Shown: piece after piece, positions 44,712 to 56,125 of the stretch
Position numbering within the stretch: the stretch's first letter is position 1
Layout of the letters: each line of letters begins with the position of its first letter
Assembly: GCA_037043455.1 (NCBI GenBank)
Contig: JAWPHD010000004.1
Span: 846,001 to 910,000, forward strand
Direction of reading: 5' to 3'
DNA length: 64,000 nucleotides
DNA from: Cyrtodaria siliqua
Lineage: Eukaryota > Mollusca > Bivalvia > Adapedonta > Hiatellidae
Position numbers and translations under genes: made by a program
The notes under the pieces: generated by a model
What the model saw: only the letters and a program-made list of their open reading frames with translations
What the model was told of the DNA's origin: nothing
Databases searched by the model: none

Positions 44712-45520
44712 GTGTGATTGTTAATGAAATTGATAAAATATGGTCTGCTGATTTGGTTGATATGCAATCGTTTTCAAAGTATAATAAAGGTACTAAATAT
44801 TTGCTTACTGTTATTGATGTATTTAGTAAATTTGCTTGGGTTGTACCCGTTCCAAATAAAACTGGTACGGAAATTACAAAAGCGTTCCAACAGATAATCA
44901 GGACAGGAAGACAGTGTAAATTGTTGTGGGTTGATCAAGGTGTGGAGTTTTATAACAAGACGTTTAAGCAATTCCTTGATGATAATAATATCAAAATGTA
45001 TCACACGTTTAATTTTGGAAAAGCTGTAGTAATTGAACGATTTAACAGAAAATTAAAAGAGAGGATGTGGAAATATTTTACAGCTAACAATACAAATACA
45101 TATTTAGACATGCTTCAGGCGATGGTTGATAAGTATAATAATACAAAAAATCGGAGTATTAAAATGACACCAACTGAAGCTAGTGACGAGAAAAATAAAG
45201 GAACAGTGTATTTCAACTTGTATGGAAAGATGAGAAGTAATCAAATTAAGCTAAAGTTTAAAATAGGCGATAATGTTAGAATCAGCAAATATAAAAGAAC
45301 GTTTGAGAAAGGCTATACTCCAAATTGGACCGAAGAAATATTTGTTGTTGATGAAATTCAAAACACAAATCCTGTGACATACAAAATAAAAGATTTAAAC
45401 AACGAAAACTTTGACGGAAGTTTTTATGAATTAGAAATGATAAAAGCAAAGCAAGAAATATTCAGGATTGAAAATGTAATACGACGTGATTACAAAAAGA
45501 AACGAGCATTGATTAAATGA
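44637..45520 (+). CDS. Polinton-type DDE integrase, right arm
   Basis: An rve-fold retroviral-type integrase core with an intact catalytic triad: Asp in WSADLVDMQ (44750), Asp in LLWVDQGVEF, and Glu in VVIERFNRKL, 33 residues apart. A strand-transfer helix follows (KERMWKYFTANN). A C-terminal SH3/chromodomain-like segment (GDNVRISKYKRTF … WTEEIFVVDEI) finishes it. It inserts the viral DNA into the host genome. The first in-frame AUG (44762) lies after the first catalytic Asp, and no AUG precedes it within the open frame (from 44597). Expression therefore probably depends on frameshifting from the PLA2 gene; a TTG at 44645 is the only nearby alternative. Ends with TGA. Confidence 0.92.
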
Positions 45521-45619
45521 AAGGGTTATAATGAGGATTTTAATAGCTGGGTCTCATTTAAGGATATTGAAAATATTAAATAAGGGCTTAAAAATAATAA
45601 CATATAATATTATTATATA

Positions 45620-45934
45620 ATGGAACAAGAAAGATTAGAAAAGATTTGCAGAAAACTTAACAATTTAAAAGATAAATATAGACGAGAATTGATGAGAGGC
45701 AGGCAACTCCAAGTAGAATATGAAGTAGTTCGTGATGATTTTATGGACACTAAAAAAAGACGATTGCTGGTTGAAATGGATAATTATGAACGCGAGCTAA
45801 ATAGTAACAGAGAAGAGCTTCTTGAACTGAAATACAAAATAGCAAAGTGTAGGAAAATAAAATACTCCATGGTAAAAGATGATATGCAGAGCGATAATGA
45901 AGTCTACTGCCCGGTTCCGTCTGACTTTGCTTGA
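45620..45934 (+). CDS. 104-aa coiled-coil protein, right arm
   Basis: Intact from ATG to TGA. Highly charged and helical throughout (LEKICRKLNNLKDKYRREL, then DNYERELNSNREELLELKYK), predicted coiled coil over residues ~3-85, with a short acidic, Pro-containing end. It lies between integrase and the terminal hairpin in both arms. The family is not recognised. A 100-bp leader separates it from the integrase. Confidence 0.65.
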   Translation: MEQERLEKICRKLNNLKDKYRRELMRGRQLQVEYEVVRDDFMDTKKRRLLVEMDNYERELNSNREELLELKYKIAKCRKIKYSMVKDDMQSDNEVYCPVPSDFA

Positions 45935-46063
45935 CGAGTTGCAAATGTTATTGAAAAACTTCGCCGAAAGTAGATTCGACGAAAGTAGACATAAAATAAA
46001 ATTATTGCGCTCTCCTAACGAGTTGCAAATGTTATGTTATTAAAATGACAAACCGGATTGATT

Positions 46064-46289
46064 AGTAGTATAGAAAGGGGGGTACGGGGCGGAGTTTTCC
46101 AGAGCGGGGTTGCTTGAGAAAACTGTTGAAATATGTTGAGGTGTTGATTTAGGCGTGACTTACATTTAGATCTTAGTGGTACAAATGAGAGTAACGCCTG
46201 AGTTCTCCCTGGCATATTTCACTAGTTGTTCTCGTTGCCCGTGAGGGAAAACTGCGCTCGTACCCCCCCCCCCTTTCTATAGTACTAAC
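46064..46289. repeat. Right terminal unit, fold-back hairpin
   Basis: 'agtagtatagaaagggggg…gcggagttttcc' at 46064-46101 recurs inverted at 46247-46289, where the reverse strand reads 'agtactatagaaaggggg' then 'gcgcagttttccc'. Matches the left terminal unit in both sequence and layout. Confidence 0.8.
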
Positions 46290-46525
46290 TAAAAATAACA
46301 ATCGTTAATAACAATTCTTTGAATACTGTCTCGCTGTGCTATATCGCACTATTATTATATAATTCATCATGATACATACTATGGTTTTACTTGAAATATA
46401 TTTCCCGGTGTACTTCAGCCATATTTAACCCGTCGGTGCCGTTAAGCACCGTCTATCGTAATACTACGATTATTGTAACTTTATATTAAAGTTCTTAATG
46501 ACGTAGATGGGTGGGTTGGTGGGAA
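46290..46525. other. Right flank of viral element
   Basis: No feature recognised; no 6-bp match to the left flank (attcac) seen. Confidence 0.4.
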
Positions 46526-46526
46526 A

Positions 46527-46710
46527 AGCGACTTTACTGTTTGCCTGTCGGATTCGAATGACAGAAAAACCTTTCTGTTCAGTACACGTCAGCGTATACT
46601 CGCTTTGCACGTGCAAACGAGTATATAGCGCCCTCTAGAAACCAATTAAAAGCTGTATGAACAGGTTCATTGTAACTCATCGAACTTTGAATTATTAAAG
46701 AGACACTTTT
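46527..46710. repeat. R3 dispersed repeat with 31-nt hairpin, copy 1
   Basis: Over 90% identical by eye to 52453-52640. Holds a near-perfect hairpin at 46595-46625 (tatactcg … cgagtata around tttgcacgtgcaaa). Confidence 0.85.
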
Positions 46711-46762
46711 ATGTTTCAATTCGCTCTGTTCAAACAAACATAAAACATTTATTGTAACCGGT

Positions 46763-47458
46763 TTGACTCGATCCGTATCTATTAACAAATTAATCGTCGA
46801 AATTGGATGGCTTTCGCTAGCAGACAGACGAACATTTCAGAAACTCATAACTGTACTTAAAGCTAAAAATAAAATGTTGCCTGAGAGTGTAAATAACTTG
46901 TTTCCTCCGTTTGTTAGAGATATTAATAATTACAACTTGAGGAACTCCGATGACTCCGATGACTACGTAACACCGATAAGGAGAACTGAGTTATTTTCCA
47001 AATCATTTATCCCTTCGTCATTAAGTTTTTGGAATAATCTACCTACACATGTTCGTGAATTAGTATCTTTAAAGGCATTTAAATGTTGTCTCCTCAACAC
47101 AATGTTTAAGCGTCCCACTGTCCCGTCGTTTTATTTATGCGGCTCACGATCACTTTCTGTAATTCATGCTCGCATTCGAAACTTATGCAGCAACCTTAAT
47201 GGTGATTTGTATTTGAACCATTTACGATTATCACCAACATGCGACTGTGGACAAGACAAAGAAGATGCTGAACATTTTCTTTTTAAATGTTGTCGATTTA
47301 CTGAACAGCGGCGTGACCTGTTTATATCAACCAGACTCTTCCATCCGTTGAACGTTGACAAATTGTGTATTGGCAATACAGATTTTAGTGATAAAGAAAA
47401 TGAAATTGTTTTTCTAGCTGTGCAAACATATATAAAAGACACCAGGCGTTTTAACTAG
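46763..47458 (+). pseudogene. Non-LTR retrotransposon ORF2 C-terminal region
   Basis: An open 231-codon frame carries the region downstream of RT found in mollusc non-LTR elements: LSLADRR, NLRNSDD, FIPSSLSFWNNLP, SVIHARIRNLCSNL, a Cys-rich motif (CDCGQDKEDAEHFLFKC) and AVQTYIKDTRRF just before the stop. The RT domain itself is missing, so the copy is 5'-truncated. The 3' UTR extends to about 47785, ending 'caataaaatatgg'. Clade is CR1/L2-like at best guess. Confidence 0.85.
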
Positions 47459-47790
47459 TGTATTAAAACAACTCAGCAGTGTGTTCGGACTGACCCTATG
47501 TACTCTTATTAAACATATTTTGTCGTCTTCTCCTCCTTCTTTTCTTTTTTCTTTTTCTTTTCTTTCACCCAACTATTGTGACAACTTTTACGTCTACATT
47601 TGTAAACTTTAATTCATTTAGTTTCTGTATTCATTGTTACTTAATATGTTTACTATAGCCATAACATTAAAATTGCTCTTTGTAATTTAAATTGTATTGG
47701 GAAGGGCCGTAACTAATGTTGTAAGAACTTGTGGCCCGACCCATTTGCATACTTTGTTAAAAAATGCAATAAAATATGGTTAAACCAAAA
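47459..47790 (+). mobile_element. 3' UTR of the non-LTR element
   Basis: A pyrimidine-rich tract (47520-47570), then 'gggaagggccgtaac', ending at an AATAAA signal (47770). Confidence 0.6.
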
Positions 47791-47799
47791 CATTTATGA

Positions 47800-48295
47800 T
47801 CTATTCTCCAAATTAATTTTAAAAAACCTCAGGTTTTCAAATTATACCAATAAATGTTACATTCTAAAAGAATAACAAACAATAGAAGGATGTTAATTCG
47901 CACAGGCAAACATTTATTCAAATTTTTAAAGAGCGGGTACATTATCTAGAAACGCTTTAAATTCCCAAATTTAGAGTAATTATTATGTTTGTGTCGTCGC
48001 CTTCCATCACATACCCATCTTTCGGGTGTTCTCCATCTCCCAAGATTTTAAACAAACGATCCCACATACCTTGATTTGCTATGAGATTTGATTTCCTTTC
48101 CTTAATGCAAAACTTTGTTTTGATTTCTGAAATTAATATGTCTGATTCATGACCGAGATTGAAACGTTCGAAATACGTTTCTAAGGAATTGCATGGACAC
48201 GTGATTTTATGTGTTCTCGCTATTACGACCCAAGAATCTTTCTTATATTGAAACTATAATAACAGACACGTTAAACCAAATAAACGGTATATAAA
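47800..48295. other. No gene recognised
   Basis: No supported feature. Confidence 0.4.
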
Positions 48296-48299
48296 GCAT

Positions 48300-50830
48300 A
48301 AATACTTTCTACGTCGGCCCAAAGCCGAATCCAAAAAGGTTTGTGTCCGACCGACACCGGATCGATTCAGTAAAACGTAAATACATAATGAGATGGCCTA
48401 ACGCCGGAGGTCCATATTACATAACAAAAATAGTTGATGTATCCTCCCGACACAAGCTCTGTGCGATACAACTTTAAAATAGGTCTGACGTCGGCCCGAC
48501 GCCGGTCCAAAACATGTTTGTGCCCGCTCGGCACCGGATCGATACAATATCACGTAAATACATTCTGCGTCGGCCCGACGCCGGATCCCAAAAAATGTTT
48601 GTACCGCACAATATAACAAATACTTTCTGCGTCGGCCCGACGCCGGATCCAAAATATGTTTGTGCCCGCCCGACACCGGATCGATACAATATAACAGAAA
48701 CTTTCTGCGTCGGCCCGACGCCGAATTCAAAAAAGGTTTGTGCCCGCCCGGCACCGGATCGATACAATATAACATAGACTTTCTGCGTCGGCCCGACGCC
48801 GGATCCAAAAAAGGTTTGTGCCCGCCCGACACCGGATCGATACAATATAAAAGATACTTTCTGCGTCGGCCGGACGCCGGATCCAAAAAAGGTTTGTGCC
48901 CGCCCGACACCGGATCGATACAATATTACAGGTACTTTCTGCATCGGCCCGACGCCGGATCATAAAAAAGGTTTGTGCCCGCCCGGCACCGGATCGATAC
49001 AATATAACAGATACTTTCTGCGTCGGCCCGACGCCGGATCCAAAAAAGGTTTGTGCCCGCCCGACACCGGATCAATACAGTATAACAGGTACTTTCTGCA
49101 TCGGCCCGACGCCGGATCCAAAAAAGGTTTGTGCCCGCCCGACACCGGATCGATGCAATATAACAGATACTTTCTGCGTCGGCCCGACGCCGCATCCAAA
49201 AAAGGTTTGTGCCCGCCCAGCACCGGATCGATACAATATAACAGATACTTTCTGCGTCGGCCCGACGCCGGATCCAAAAAAGGTTTGTGCCCGCCCGGCA
49301 CCGGATCGATACAATTTAACAGATACTTTCTGCGTCGGCCCAACGCCGGATCCAAAAAAGGTTTGTGCCCGCCCGACACCGGATCGATTCAATATAACAG
49401 ATACTTTCTGCGTCGGCCCGACGCCGGATCCAAAAAAGGTTTGTGCCCGCCCGGCACCGGATCGATACAATATAACAGATATTTTCTGCGTCGGCCGGAC
49501 GCCGGATCCAAACATGGTTTGTGCCCGCCCGGCACCGGATCGATACAATATAACAGATACTTTCTGCGTCGGCCCGACGCCGGATCCAAAAAATGTTTGT
49601 GCCCGCCCGACACCGGATCGATACAATATAACAGAGACTTTCTGCGTCGGCCCGACGCCGGATCCAAAAAAGGTTTGTGCCCGCCCGACACCGGATCGAT
49701 ACAATATAACAGGTACTTTCTGCATCGGCCCGACGCCGGATCATAAAAAAGGTTTGTGCCCGCCCGGCACCGGATCGATACAATATAACAGATACTTTCT
49801 GCGTCGGCCCGACGCCGGATCCAAAAAATGTTTGTGCCCGCCCGACACCGGATCGATACAATATAACAGAGACTTTCTGCGTCGGCCCGACGCCGGATCC
49901 AAAAAAGGTTTGTGCCCGCCCGACACCGGATCGATACAATATAACAGGTACTTTCTGCATCGGCCCGACGCCGGATCATAAAAAAGGTTTGTGCCCGCCC
50001 GGCACCGGATCGATACAATATAACAGATACTTTCTGCCTCGGCCCGACGCCGGATTCAAAAAAGGTTTTTGCCCGCCCGCCCGACACCGGATCGATACAA
50101 TATAACAGATACTTTCTGCGTCGGCCCGACGCCGGATCCAAAAAAGGTTTGTGCCCGCCGGACACCGGATTTGTGTCCGCCCGTCTGAGGATCGATACAA
50201 TACGAAATAAATACATTCTACGTCGGCCTGACGTCGGATCCATAAAATGACATTATAGTGACTGTGTCCGCCCGACACCGTATCGATACAATACACAATA
50301 AATACATACTGCGTCGGCCTGACGCCGGATCCATAACACGACAAATAAATACATTCTGCATTCATCCATAAAACGACAATATAGTGACTGTGTCCGCCCG
50401 ACACTGGATCGATATAATTCGATACTATAAAAAACTCTGCGTCGGTCTGACACCGATCCATAAAACGACAATATAGTGATTGTGCCCACCCGACACCGGA
50501 TCGATACAATACAAAATAAATACATTCTGTTTCGGCCTGACGCCGGATCCTAACAATAACAATATAGTGATTGTGCCCGCCCGACACCGGATATATACAA
50601 TACAAAATAAATACGTTCTACGTCGGCCTGACGCCGTATCCGTAAAATGACAGTATAGTGACTGCGTCCGGCGCCCGACACTGGGTCGATACAATACCAG
50701 ATAAATGCATTCCGGAACCATAAAATGACAAAATTGTAGCAGTGTCCGCCCGACACCGGATCGATACAGTACAACATAAATATGGTCTGCGTCGGCCTGA
50801 CGCCGGATCCATAAAATGACAAAATAGTAA
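48300..50830. repeat. 78-bp GC-rich satellite array
   Basis: Core units (48540-50160) are 78 bp and have two parts. One holds the 15-nt palindrome gcgtcgg-c-ccgacgc with 'gccggatcc'. The other reads 'gtgcccgcccgacaccgg' then 'atcgatacaatataac'. About 21 core units are nearly identical. Flanks (48300-48540 and 50160-50830) are diverged and longer-spaced. Units 49560-49795 and 49795-50030 form two copies of a ~235-bp trimer. Because 78 is 26 codons, four or more frames stay open for hundreds of codons. None is a gene. Confidence 0.97.
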
Positions 50831-50834
50831 TTAT

Positions 50835-52150
50835 TCTGGCGCAGTTTTTTAGAATACGTGAACCATTTAAAATTACTAGTTTTGATTCTTAAATTTTTTT
50901 ATTTATTTTTTTAAGGCGTTTACTTCTGACCATACATTGTGGAAGATTGAATTGACGCTCCGCATGCTCTGTTGCTATCATAGTCTTGCAGAGCGATAAT
51001 TATTACCCTGTTTTCGGATGTTCAGATGTTCTACTTTATTCTACCAAAATAGCAATTCCTCAATATACATGTTATAGGGATCGTCACTGTTTAATTTAAA
51101 TAAGTGATCCCAAGGAGATATATACGTATAATGACCGTGTCATAAATCTCGCGATATTGTCAATAACAGGCATCAATGAAATTACTCTGCCAGTAAGTTT
51201 CGCTAATATTCGGTAGAATATTAATTATTAAATCAAGAGTCAGTAGCAGATAGTGAACTGTCTTCTCTGGTATGGAAAGGTTAAATTCAATACATTCCAA
51301 GCAAAGACCAACTCATGTCAGACTGTTTACAGGATCCCATAATGATTTATTATAATTTACGAGTTCGTATATATATTTAATTGTTTATATACCCGTTGAC
51401 GGGCATTTGTTGATTTACATATATATATATAGTTTATATTACTACCATGTCATCCCTTATTTTTAATAGTTTTATTTTTAAATATTTACATTAATTTTTA
51501 ATTACTACATAATTTCTTCATCTTTTGTAGTTTTTTTGCGCACAATATGACATATTTATGTGTCGACGTGCCGTAAAAAGCCATTTATTCATTATAATTT
51601 ATGACAAAACTTGCTTTCTCTAGACTATTCTGTACAAAAACAGAATATTTCATGCATGCTGCCTTATCGCTGATAGTCCCCCACCTATCGTCAAGAAACA
51701 TTACAAATTTTAAACAATTCAATCTCCAGTTTAATCACCTCCCTTAAAGGGGCACACAGCAAAACTTGAAGTTGTTGTGAAGCTTTTAATCAGTACCTTG
51801 ATTTATTTACCCAGGTATATTTTGAATATAAGTCTTCCTGCTTGTAATTATTAGAAAAGGAAACTGCCGGCTCGAAAAAGGGGATTTTATAGCCATTTCC
51901 TAATGCGTCTATAAAGCCCGTAGTAGCTCCTATTCTTTCACAAACCTCTATGGTTTGCTGCTCTTAACTACCTTTAACTGTATTTATAACATTTCCGTTA
52001 TTTTGAAATAAATTTATTTCCTGAATTTCAAAAAATTCTGAATGATCGTTTAATAATGTCATATATGTACTGTTTTCTTCGTTCAAAGTAATTAAAAAAG
52101 TACTTATCATTTATTTTGTATCTGTTCCTTGCACTAGTGTTCGACTCTCT
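50835..52150. other. No gene recognised
   Basis: AT-rich, including an AT dinucleotide tract near 51420. Confidence 0.4.
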
Positions 52151-52154
52151 TTAA

Positions 52155-52440
52155 ATTCCGGTAGCCCTGAGGGAGTGGCGTGCCTCCGACAAACCCTCCT
52201 GCAGGGTCCTATGTTACCACACCCGAAGCATGTATCGTGTTCGGTTGCTGTTCTTTGCCAACGAAAAGAACTAGTCTGTTTGTTGTTCACTTGTTGTATG
52301 AACGGCCCGCCGCCCGTTGGGAGTTAACAATCCGGGACCGTGAAAACGCGTTCTGGGTTGTTCTCATGTCTCTGTTTGCATTCCTGGCTTCCCCGCTGAC
52401 TCCATATGTTAAAGACAGCCCGAATTCTAACTAGTTTTAA
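52155..52440. other. GC-rich island of unknown nature
   Basis: Markedly GC-rich compared with its flanks, and abuts R3 copy 2. An 84-codon plus-strand frame here (52180-52434) lacks a recognisable domain. Confidence 0.4.
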
Positions 52441-52452
52441 GAACATCTGGAT

Positions 52453-52640
52453 GAAGCGACTTTACCGTTTGCCTGTCGGATTCGAATGACAGAAAAACCT
52501 TTCTGTTCAGTACACGTCAGTGTATACTCGCTTTGCACGTGCAAACGAGTATATAGCGCCATCTAGGAACCGGTTGAAACCTGTATGAACAGGTTCATTG
52601 TAACTCATCGAACTTTAAATTATTAAAGAGACACTTTCAT
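52453..52640. repeat. R3 dispersed repeat, copy 2
   Basis: See 46527-46710. Hairpin at 52523-52553 is identical in both copies. Confidence 0.85.
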
Positions 52641-52854
52641 AAATTATTATATATATACTGCGCACGACTACTAAACAATGTTTCCTACTGAAAACTATCA
52701 TTTCAGTTCCATTTTCGAGTCATATACATATGACGGTAAGGCAGTACACATACTTTAAGTGTTAAGTTATATTTCAGTAATGTTCTAATCTTCCTGCGAG
52801 ACCTAGGTTTGCAATTTGAAATTGAGAATCCACGAATTTCATGACAAATGTGTT

Positions 52855-53010
52855 TTATAATGTAATTATAATTTGAGGCCTAAATTACGTCAATATTTTA
52901 TCTCTGGAACTCGGGAGTACTAGTTCGTATAATCAGTTCAATATACTGACAATGATAGTGTATTTCACTCTGTACACCATTGTCAAGGCTGTGGTAGACG
53001 AAAAGCAAAA
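52855..53010 (+). mobile_element. Penelope-like RT N-terminal scrap
   Basis: Homologous to 15700-15865 ('aattacgtcaatattttatc', 'tctggaactcgg', 'gtcaaggctg'). Confidence 0.75.
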
Positions 53011-53079
53011 CAACATCCAAATATGTCCCGTTTTATTTGATGACAATACGGTTGGATTGAGGTGTTTTGAATGCATACA

Positions 53080-53285
53080 TAAAGGCAAGTCATGTGACAT
53101 CACAAACATAGAAGGGTTGACAATATGGTTACCGACTTGGAACTTCCAGTGGCAAAAAAAGGCCGCTGTGGGGAGAGGACGGGGGCGTAGGTGTTAAACC
53201 ACGCTTGAAGGTTCCAACAAACCTCACTTTTACCATATTGTTATCCCAATAAAACGGGATGATGTAAATAAAGAAAATTTCGCGG
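53080..53285 (-). mobile_element. Penelope-like 3' UTR, inverted to the RT scrap
   Basis: Contains 'gacatcacaaacatagaaggg' and 'aaaacgggatgatgtaaataa'. Confidence 0.75.
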
Positions 53286-53399
53286 CTGATTTTCAGAACC
53301 ACTCTTTAAGATCTTTACAAAAAATACTTTGCGAACCCCGAATGAAGAATACTAGCCCTTATATACACTAACATAAGCCAGCTTGCTAATCAAGCTAAA

Positions 53400-53605
53400 C
53401 CATCAGGCAATCCAGCCTTCGAGCTGCGGAGCCATGTAACCAGCCAACAAGTAGGTCGCACACACATCATCAATAAGCCAGTCAACAAACTAAATGGAAC
53501 GATCTTGCAACAGCCAGTAAGTAGTTCGCACACACATCAGCAGTTAAGCCATCCACCAAACTACTAAATGGACCCATCTTGCAACAACCAGCAAGTAAGT
53601 AAGTT
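53400..53605. repeat. ~74-bp tandem repeat, 2.5 units
   Basis: 'cgcacacacatca…taagcca…caaac…aaatgga…atcttgcaaca' repeats. Confidence 0.85.
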
Positions 53606-53609
53606 GCAC

Positions 53610-54115
53610 CGTTCCAACATCTGCTAAGAAAGACTATAAACAAAGTGCTATCTGCTTTCAAAAGCTAAAGCTATCCATCACATAATGTTAAAATTTTAGA
53701 GACAATCCAAATGACCTACATTCTCTAGCTATATGTATACTACAAATAAATTAAATTAAATATGTGCCTACCAGTTATATATGTAAAACACCTAAATTAT
53801 GAAATTACAACTTAATGTTTATATAAAAAACATGTCAGTCGTTCTAATATTATCAAAAATCTTAACATTTTGTATCTATAACTACAATCACGTTCGTAAC
53901 TCAAAGGTCGAGCTGTACTAGGGATCTATCACTATTTCGTATCGGCGATGTGGCGAAATTGAACAACCAATGTCCTCGTACGAAGCGTTGACATAGCTTC
54001 AAACCTCAAATTAACGAATCAATCATCAAATACATATTTTTTATATTGACAAACCGCTGAAAACTCAATTTCAATAACATGTTTTTGCAGTGTACCTATC
54101 GGAGAAGAGCAGCTC
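53610..54115. other. No gene recognised
   Basis: AT-rich upstream region of the signal-peptide exon. Confidence 0.4.
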
Positions 54116-54120
54116 ACACG

Positions 54121-54181
54121 ATGGACAGACTGCAAAAGAACGTGTTTGCACGAGTATTAATTCTTCTTGTTTGTAATAAAG
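54121..54181 (+). CDS. Candidate first exon: signal peptide
   Basis: ATG opens MDRLQKNVFARVLILLVCNK, a basic N-terminus followed by a hydrophobic core, ending in phase 1 at a good donor (aaag|gtaaac). It could splice to phase-1 exons downstream, including 60170-60291. No ectodomain exon was recognised between them, so the link is inference. Confidence 0.5.
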
Positions 54182-55665
54182 GTAAACACACTAAGTAATG
54201 CTGAGTTTATTAAAATCATAGTTTAAAGAAAATATATTTACTATGTTTCAAATGTTAATGCATACGCATATTTATTTAATCTGATATTTTTTAATTTGTC
54301 ATAGTAGTTTGCTTCTACTGGGCTTATTTAGTTTTATAGACATAAAGGATCACTTGTATATTATTCAGTTACAACGTTATATTTCAAATGACACCATAAA
54401 ATACTAAAAGAGTATGAAAGTGGACCTTTTGAAACGGCCTGTGTGGTATATAAAACATCAGCAATGTATCAATATTTTCAAACGGTCAATGCGCCGTAAA
54501 CATGATCCCATGTATACATCTCGCGACGTGAACAATTGACCCATGTGTGCCTTATACCTTCAATACACAAAATCAAAATGATATAGGAGATTACGATGCC
54601 GATTCGTTGTGGAAACAGTAGACTGTTTCTTTCTTACCGCTTTCTCTGCCTGCCATTATGGGTAAAAGCCTAACATACTAGTTAGTACTATTGTTTGCCA
54701 TTTTAACATGTTTAAAGGCATAAAACATCAACATTGTGATGAACGACGTTTTGTTTTTTAATTCGGCGACCTTTAGATCGTTGACGTCATAAATGTAAAC
54801 ATGTAGAGACGTCACGTGTTAGAGATGACATAGAAGTACGTTACGGGGAATTTAGCAGAATAAAGAAGAAAAAACGTGTTTAATGTTTCTTTTTAAATAT
54901 AAGTAGTAACAACTTTGAAATAGGATTCGTTATTTGGATTCTTGACAGCTCGGGTGTATACAATTTCCAGGCAGGGAATGTGAGCCCATATTCCATGTCC
55001 AGAATCCAACTAATAATTTTACTACCGGACCTTGTATATATATCCTGCTCCGATACAGACATATATGTGTATGCATTCTATTTCAAACAGTATATGCTGG
55101 TAACGACGTTCCGATATTTAATTGTTCACAGGAGGAATTGTCAGAAGTTTTCCGGGTTGATGATACTTTATCAAAAGGTAAATTATTTCATTGAAATGAT
55201 TCTCTGCAGTTTTATGGAAGTTAGCTCAGTTTAATCAAACACCCAAGATGGTCGTCATTACTAACAATAATCCAAATATTAGCCTTTAGTACTCAATAAC
55301 CACTTTACCACACTTGTCTGTCGTTTTGTTTTCAGAATGTATCTGTTTTTCATATACTATATATCTTAGAAACTGGACGTTTTAATAGTAGATAAAATAC
55401 TTCAGTTTTGTAATTTGACTGAGAAAAGTAGCTCATAGCCAATAAATATAATGTTTGATAGGGCTTTACCCAAGACATCCCTGTTTTCTAGGATAGTAGA
55501 CAATATCGCAATCTCAAAAAAGAACTTCTTTGTAGCTTTAATAGTTTGCTATACATATTTTAGAGCGTCTTCATGTAAATTTATCTAACTCATATCGAAT
55601 AGAAATTCTTTAAAAATTGAGTTGATGGAGCAGAACTATGCAATGAAAATACCGTATCAACGAAA
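54182..55665. other. Intronic/intergenic; R2 scrap at 54415-54480
   Basis: A short R2-related stretch ('agtatgaaagtggacctt', 'gaaacggcc', 'aaacatcagcaatg') is present. No convincing exon. Confidence 0.45.
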
Positions 55666-55669
55666 AGGT

Positions 55670-56125
55670 TATAAGTCCAACAAGAAGAGTAGCATCTACA
55701 GAATACAGTTACTACAACAGGTATTAAAACGCAAAGGTGATTCAAAAAGTACATCACAAACATATAAGGTATGACAACATGGGTACCTCATTGGAACGGT
55801 CAGTGGCAAAAGGGATCACCTGTTAGTTTAAACTGGTTCAAGGGTGGACCAAACCTCACTCCTACCCTATCAAAATCCCTAAGCAATAAGTAAATAAAAG
55901 TAATCTCCGCCGAGTTAATCCCTTAAATTTGAGAAGTGTAGATAAGCGTTGTAGGAAAAAACACAGAAATGTTCATGTATATAACATATCAAAAATAAGT
56001 TAACCTAAGAAGCTAATCTCATATGTACTCGATTACTTGTCTGAAGTCAGAGCATCAAGGGGAAAACCGTTATTGGCACGACAAAACGGAGTGAAGAGCA
56101 TTCATCAAACGGTTCCCGCATTAAA
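55670..56125 (-). mobile_element. Old Penelope-like 3' UTR
   Basis: Diverged, collinear with 28095-28700 ('cattggaacggtcagtggcaa', 'accaaacctcactcctaccc', 'acttgtctgaagtcagagcat'). Confidence 0.8.

Larger units (their letters stand above)
35163..46289. mobile_element. Degenerate Polinton/adintovirus-like element with inverted gene arms
   Basis: Integrase, adenain-type protease, PLA2, pX-like and capsid genes occur together, and similar hairpin-forming termini bound both ends. This defines a Polinton (Maverick)/adintovirus-type integrated dsDNA virus. Unusually, the integrase-side gene block is present twice, in opposite orientation at the two ends (35163-38320 and 42863-46289). The capsid-side genes fill the middle on the minus strand. 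PolB and FtsK-like ATPase are not found, and nearly every gene has a frameshift, stop or insertion. Flanking 6-bp duplications were not found. Total length is about 11.1 kb, against 15-20 kb for usual complete elements. Confidence 0.88.

Noticed and set aside
35163..46289. Polymerase B and FtsK-type ATPase genes expected in a Polinton
   Set aside because: I looked for their motifs in the readable frames of the element and saw none, so they are not annotated.
35157..46295. 6-bp target site duplication flanking the viral element
   Set aside because: Left flank attcac and right flank aactaa do not match, and shifted boundaries did not help.
48896..49981. 361-codon open frame and other long frames on both strands at 48.4-50.6 kb
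   Set aside because: They are satellite artefacts. The 78-bp unit is 26 codons with no stops in several frames, and the peptides are pure repeats.
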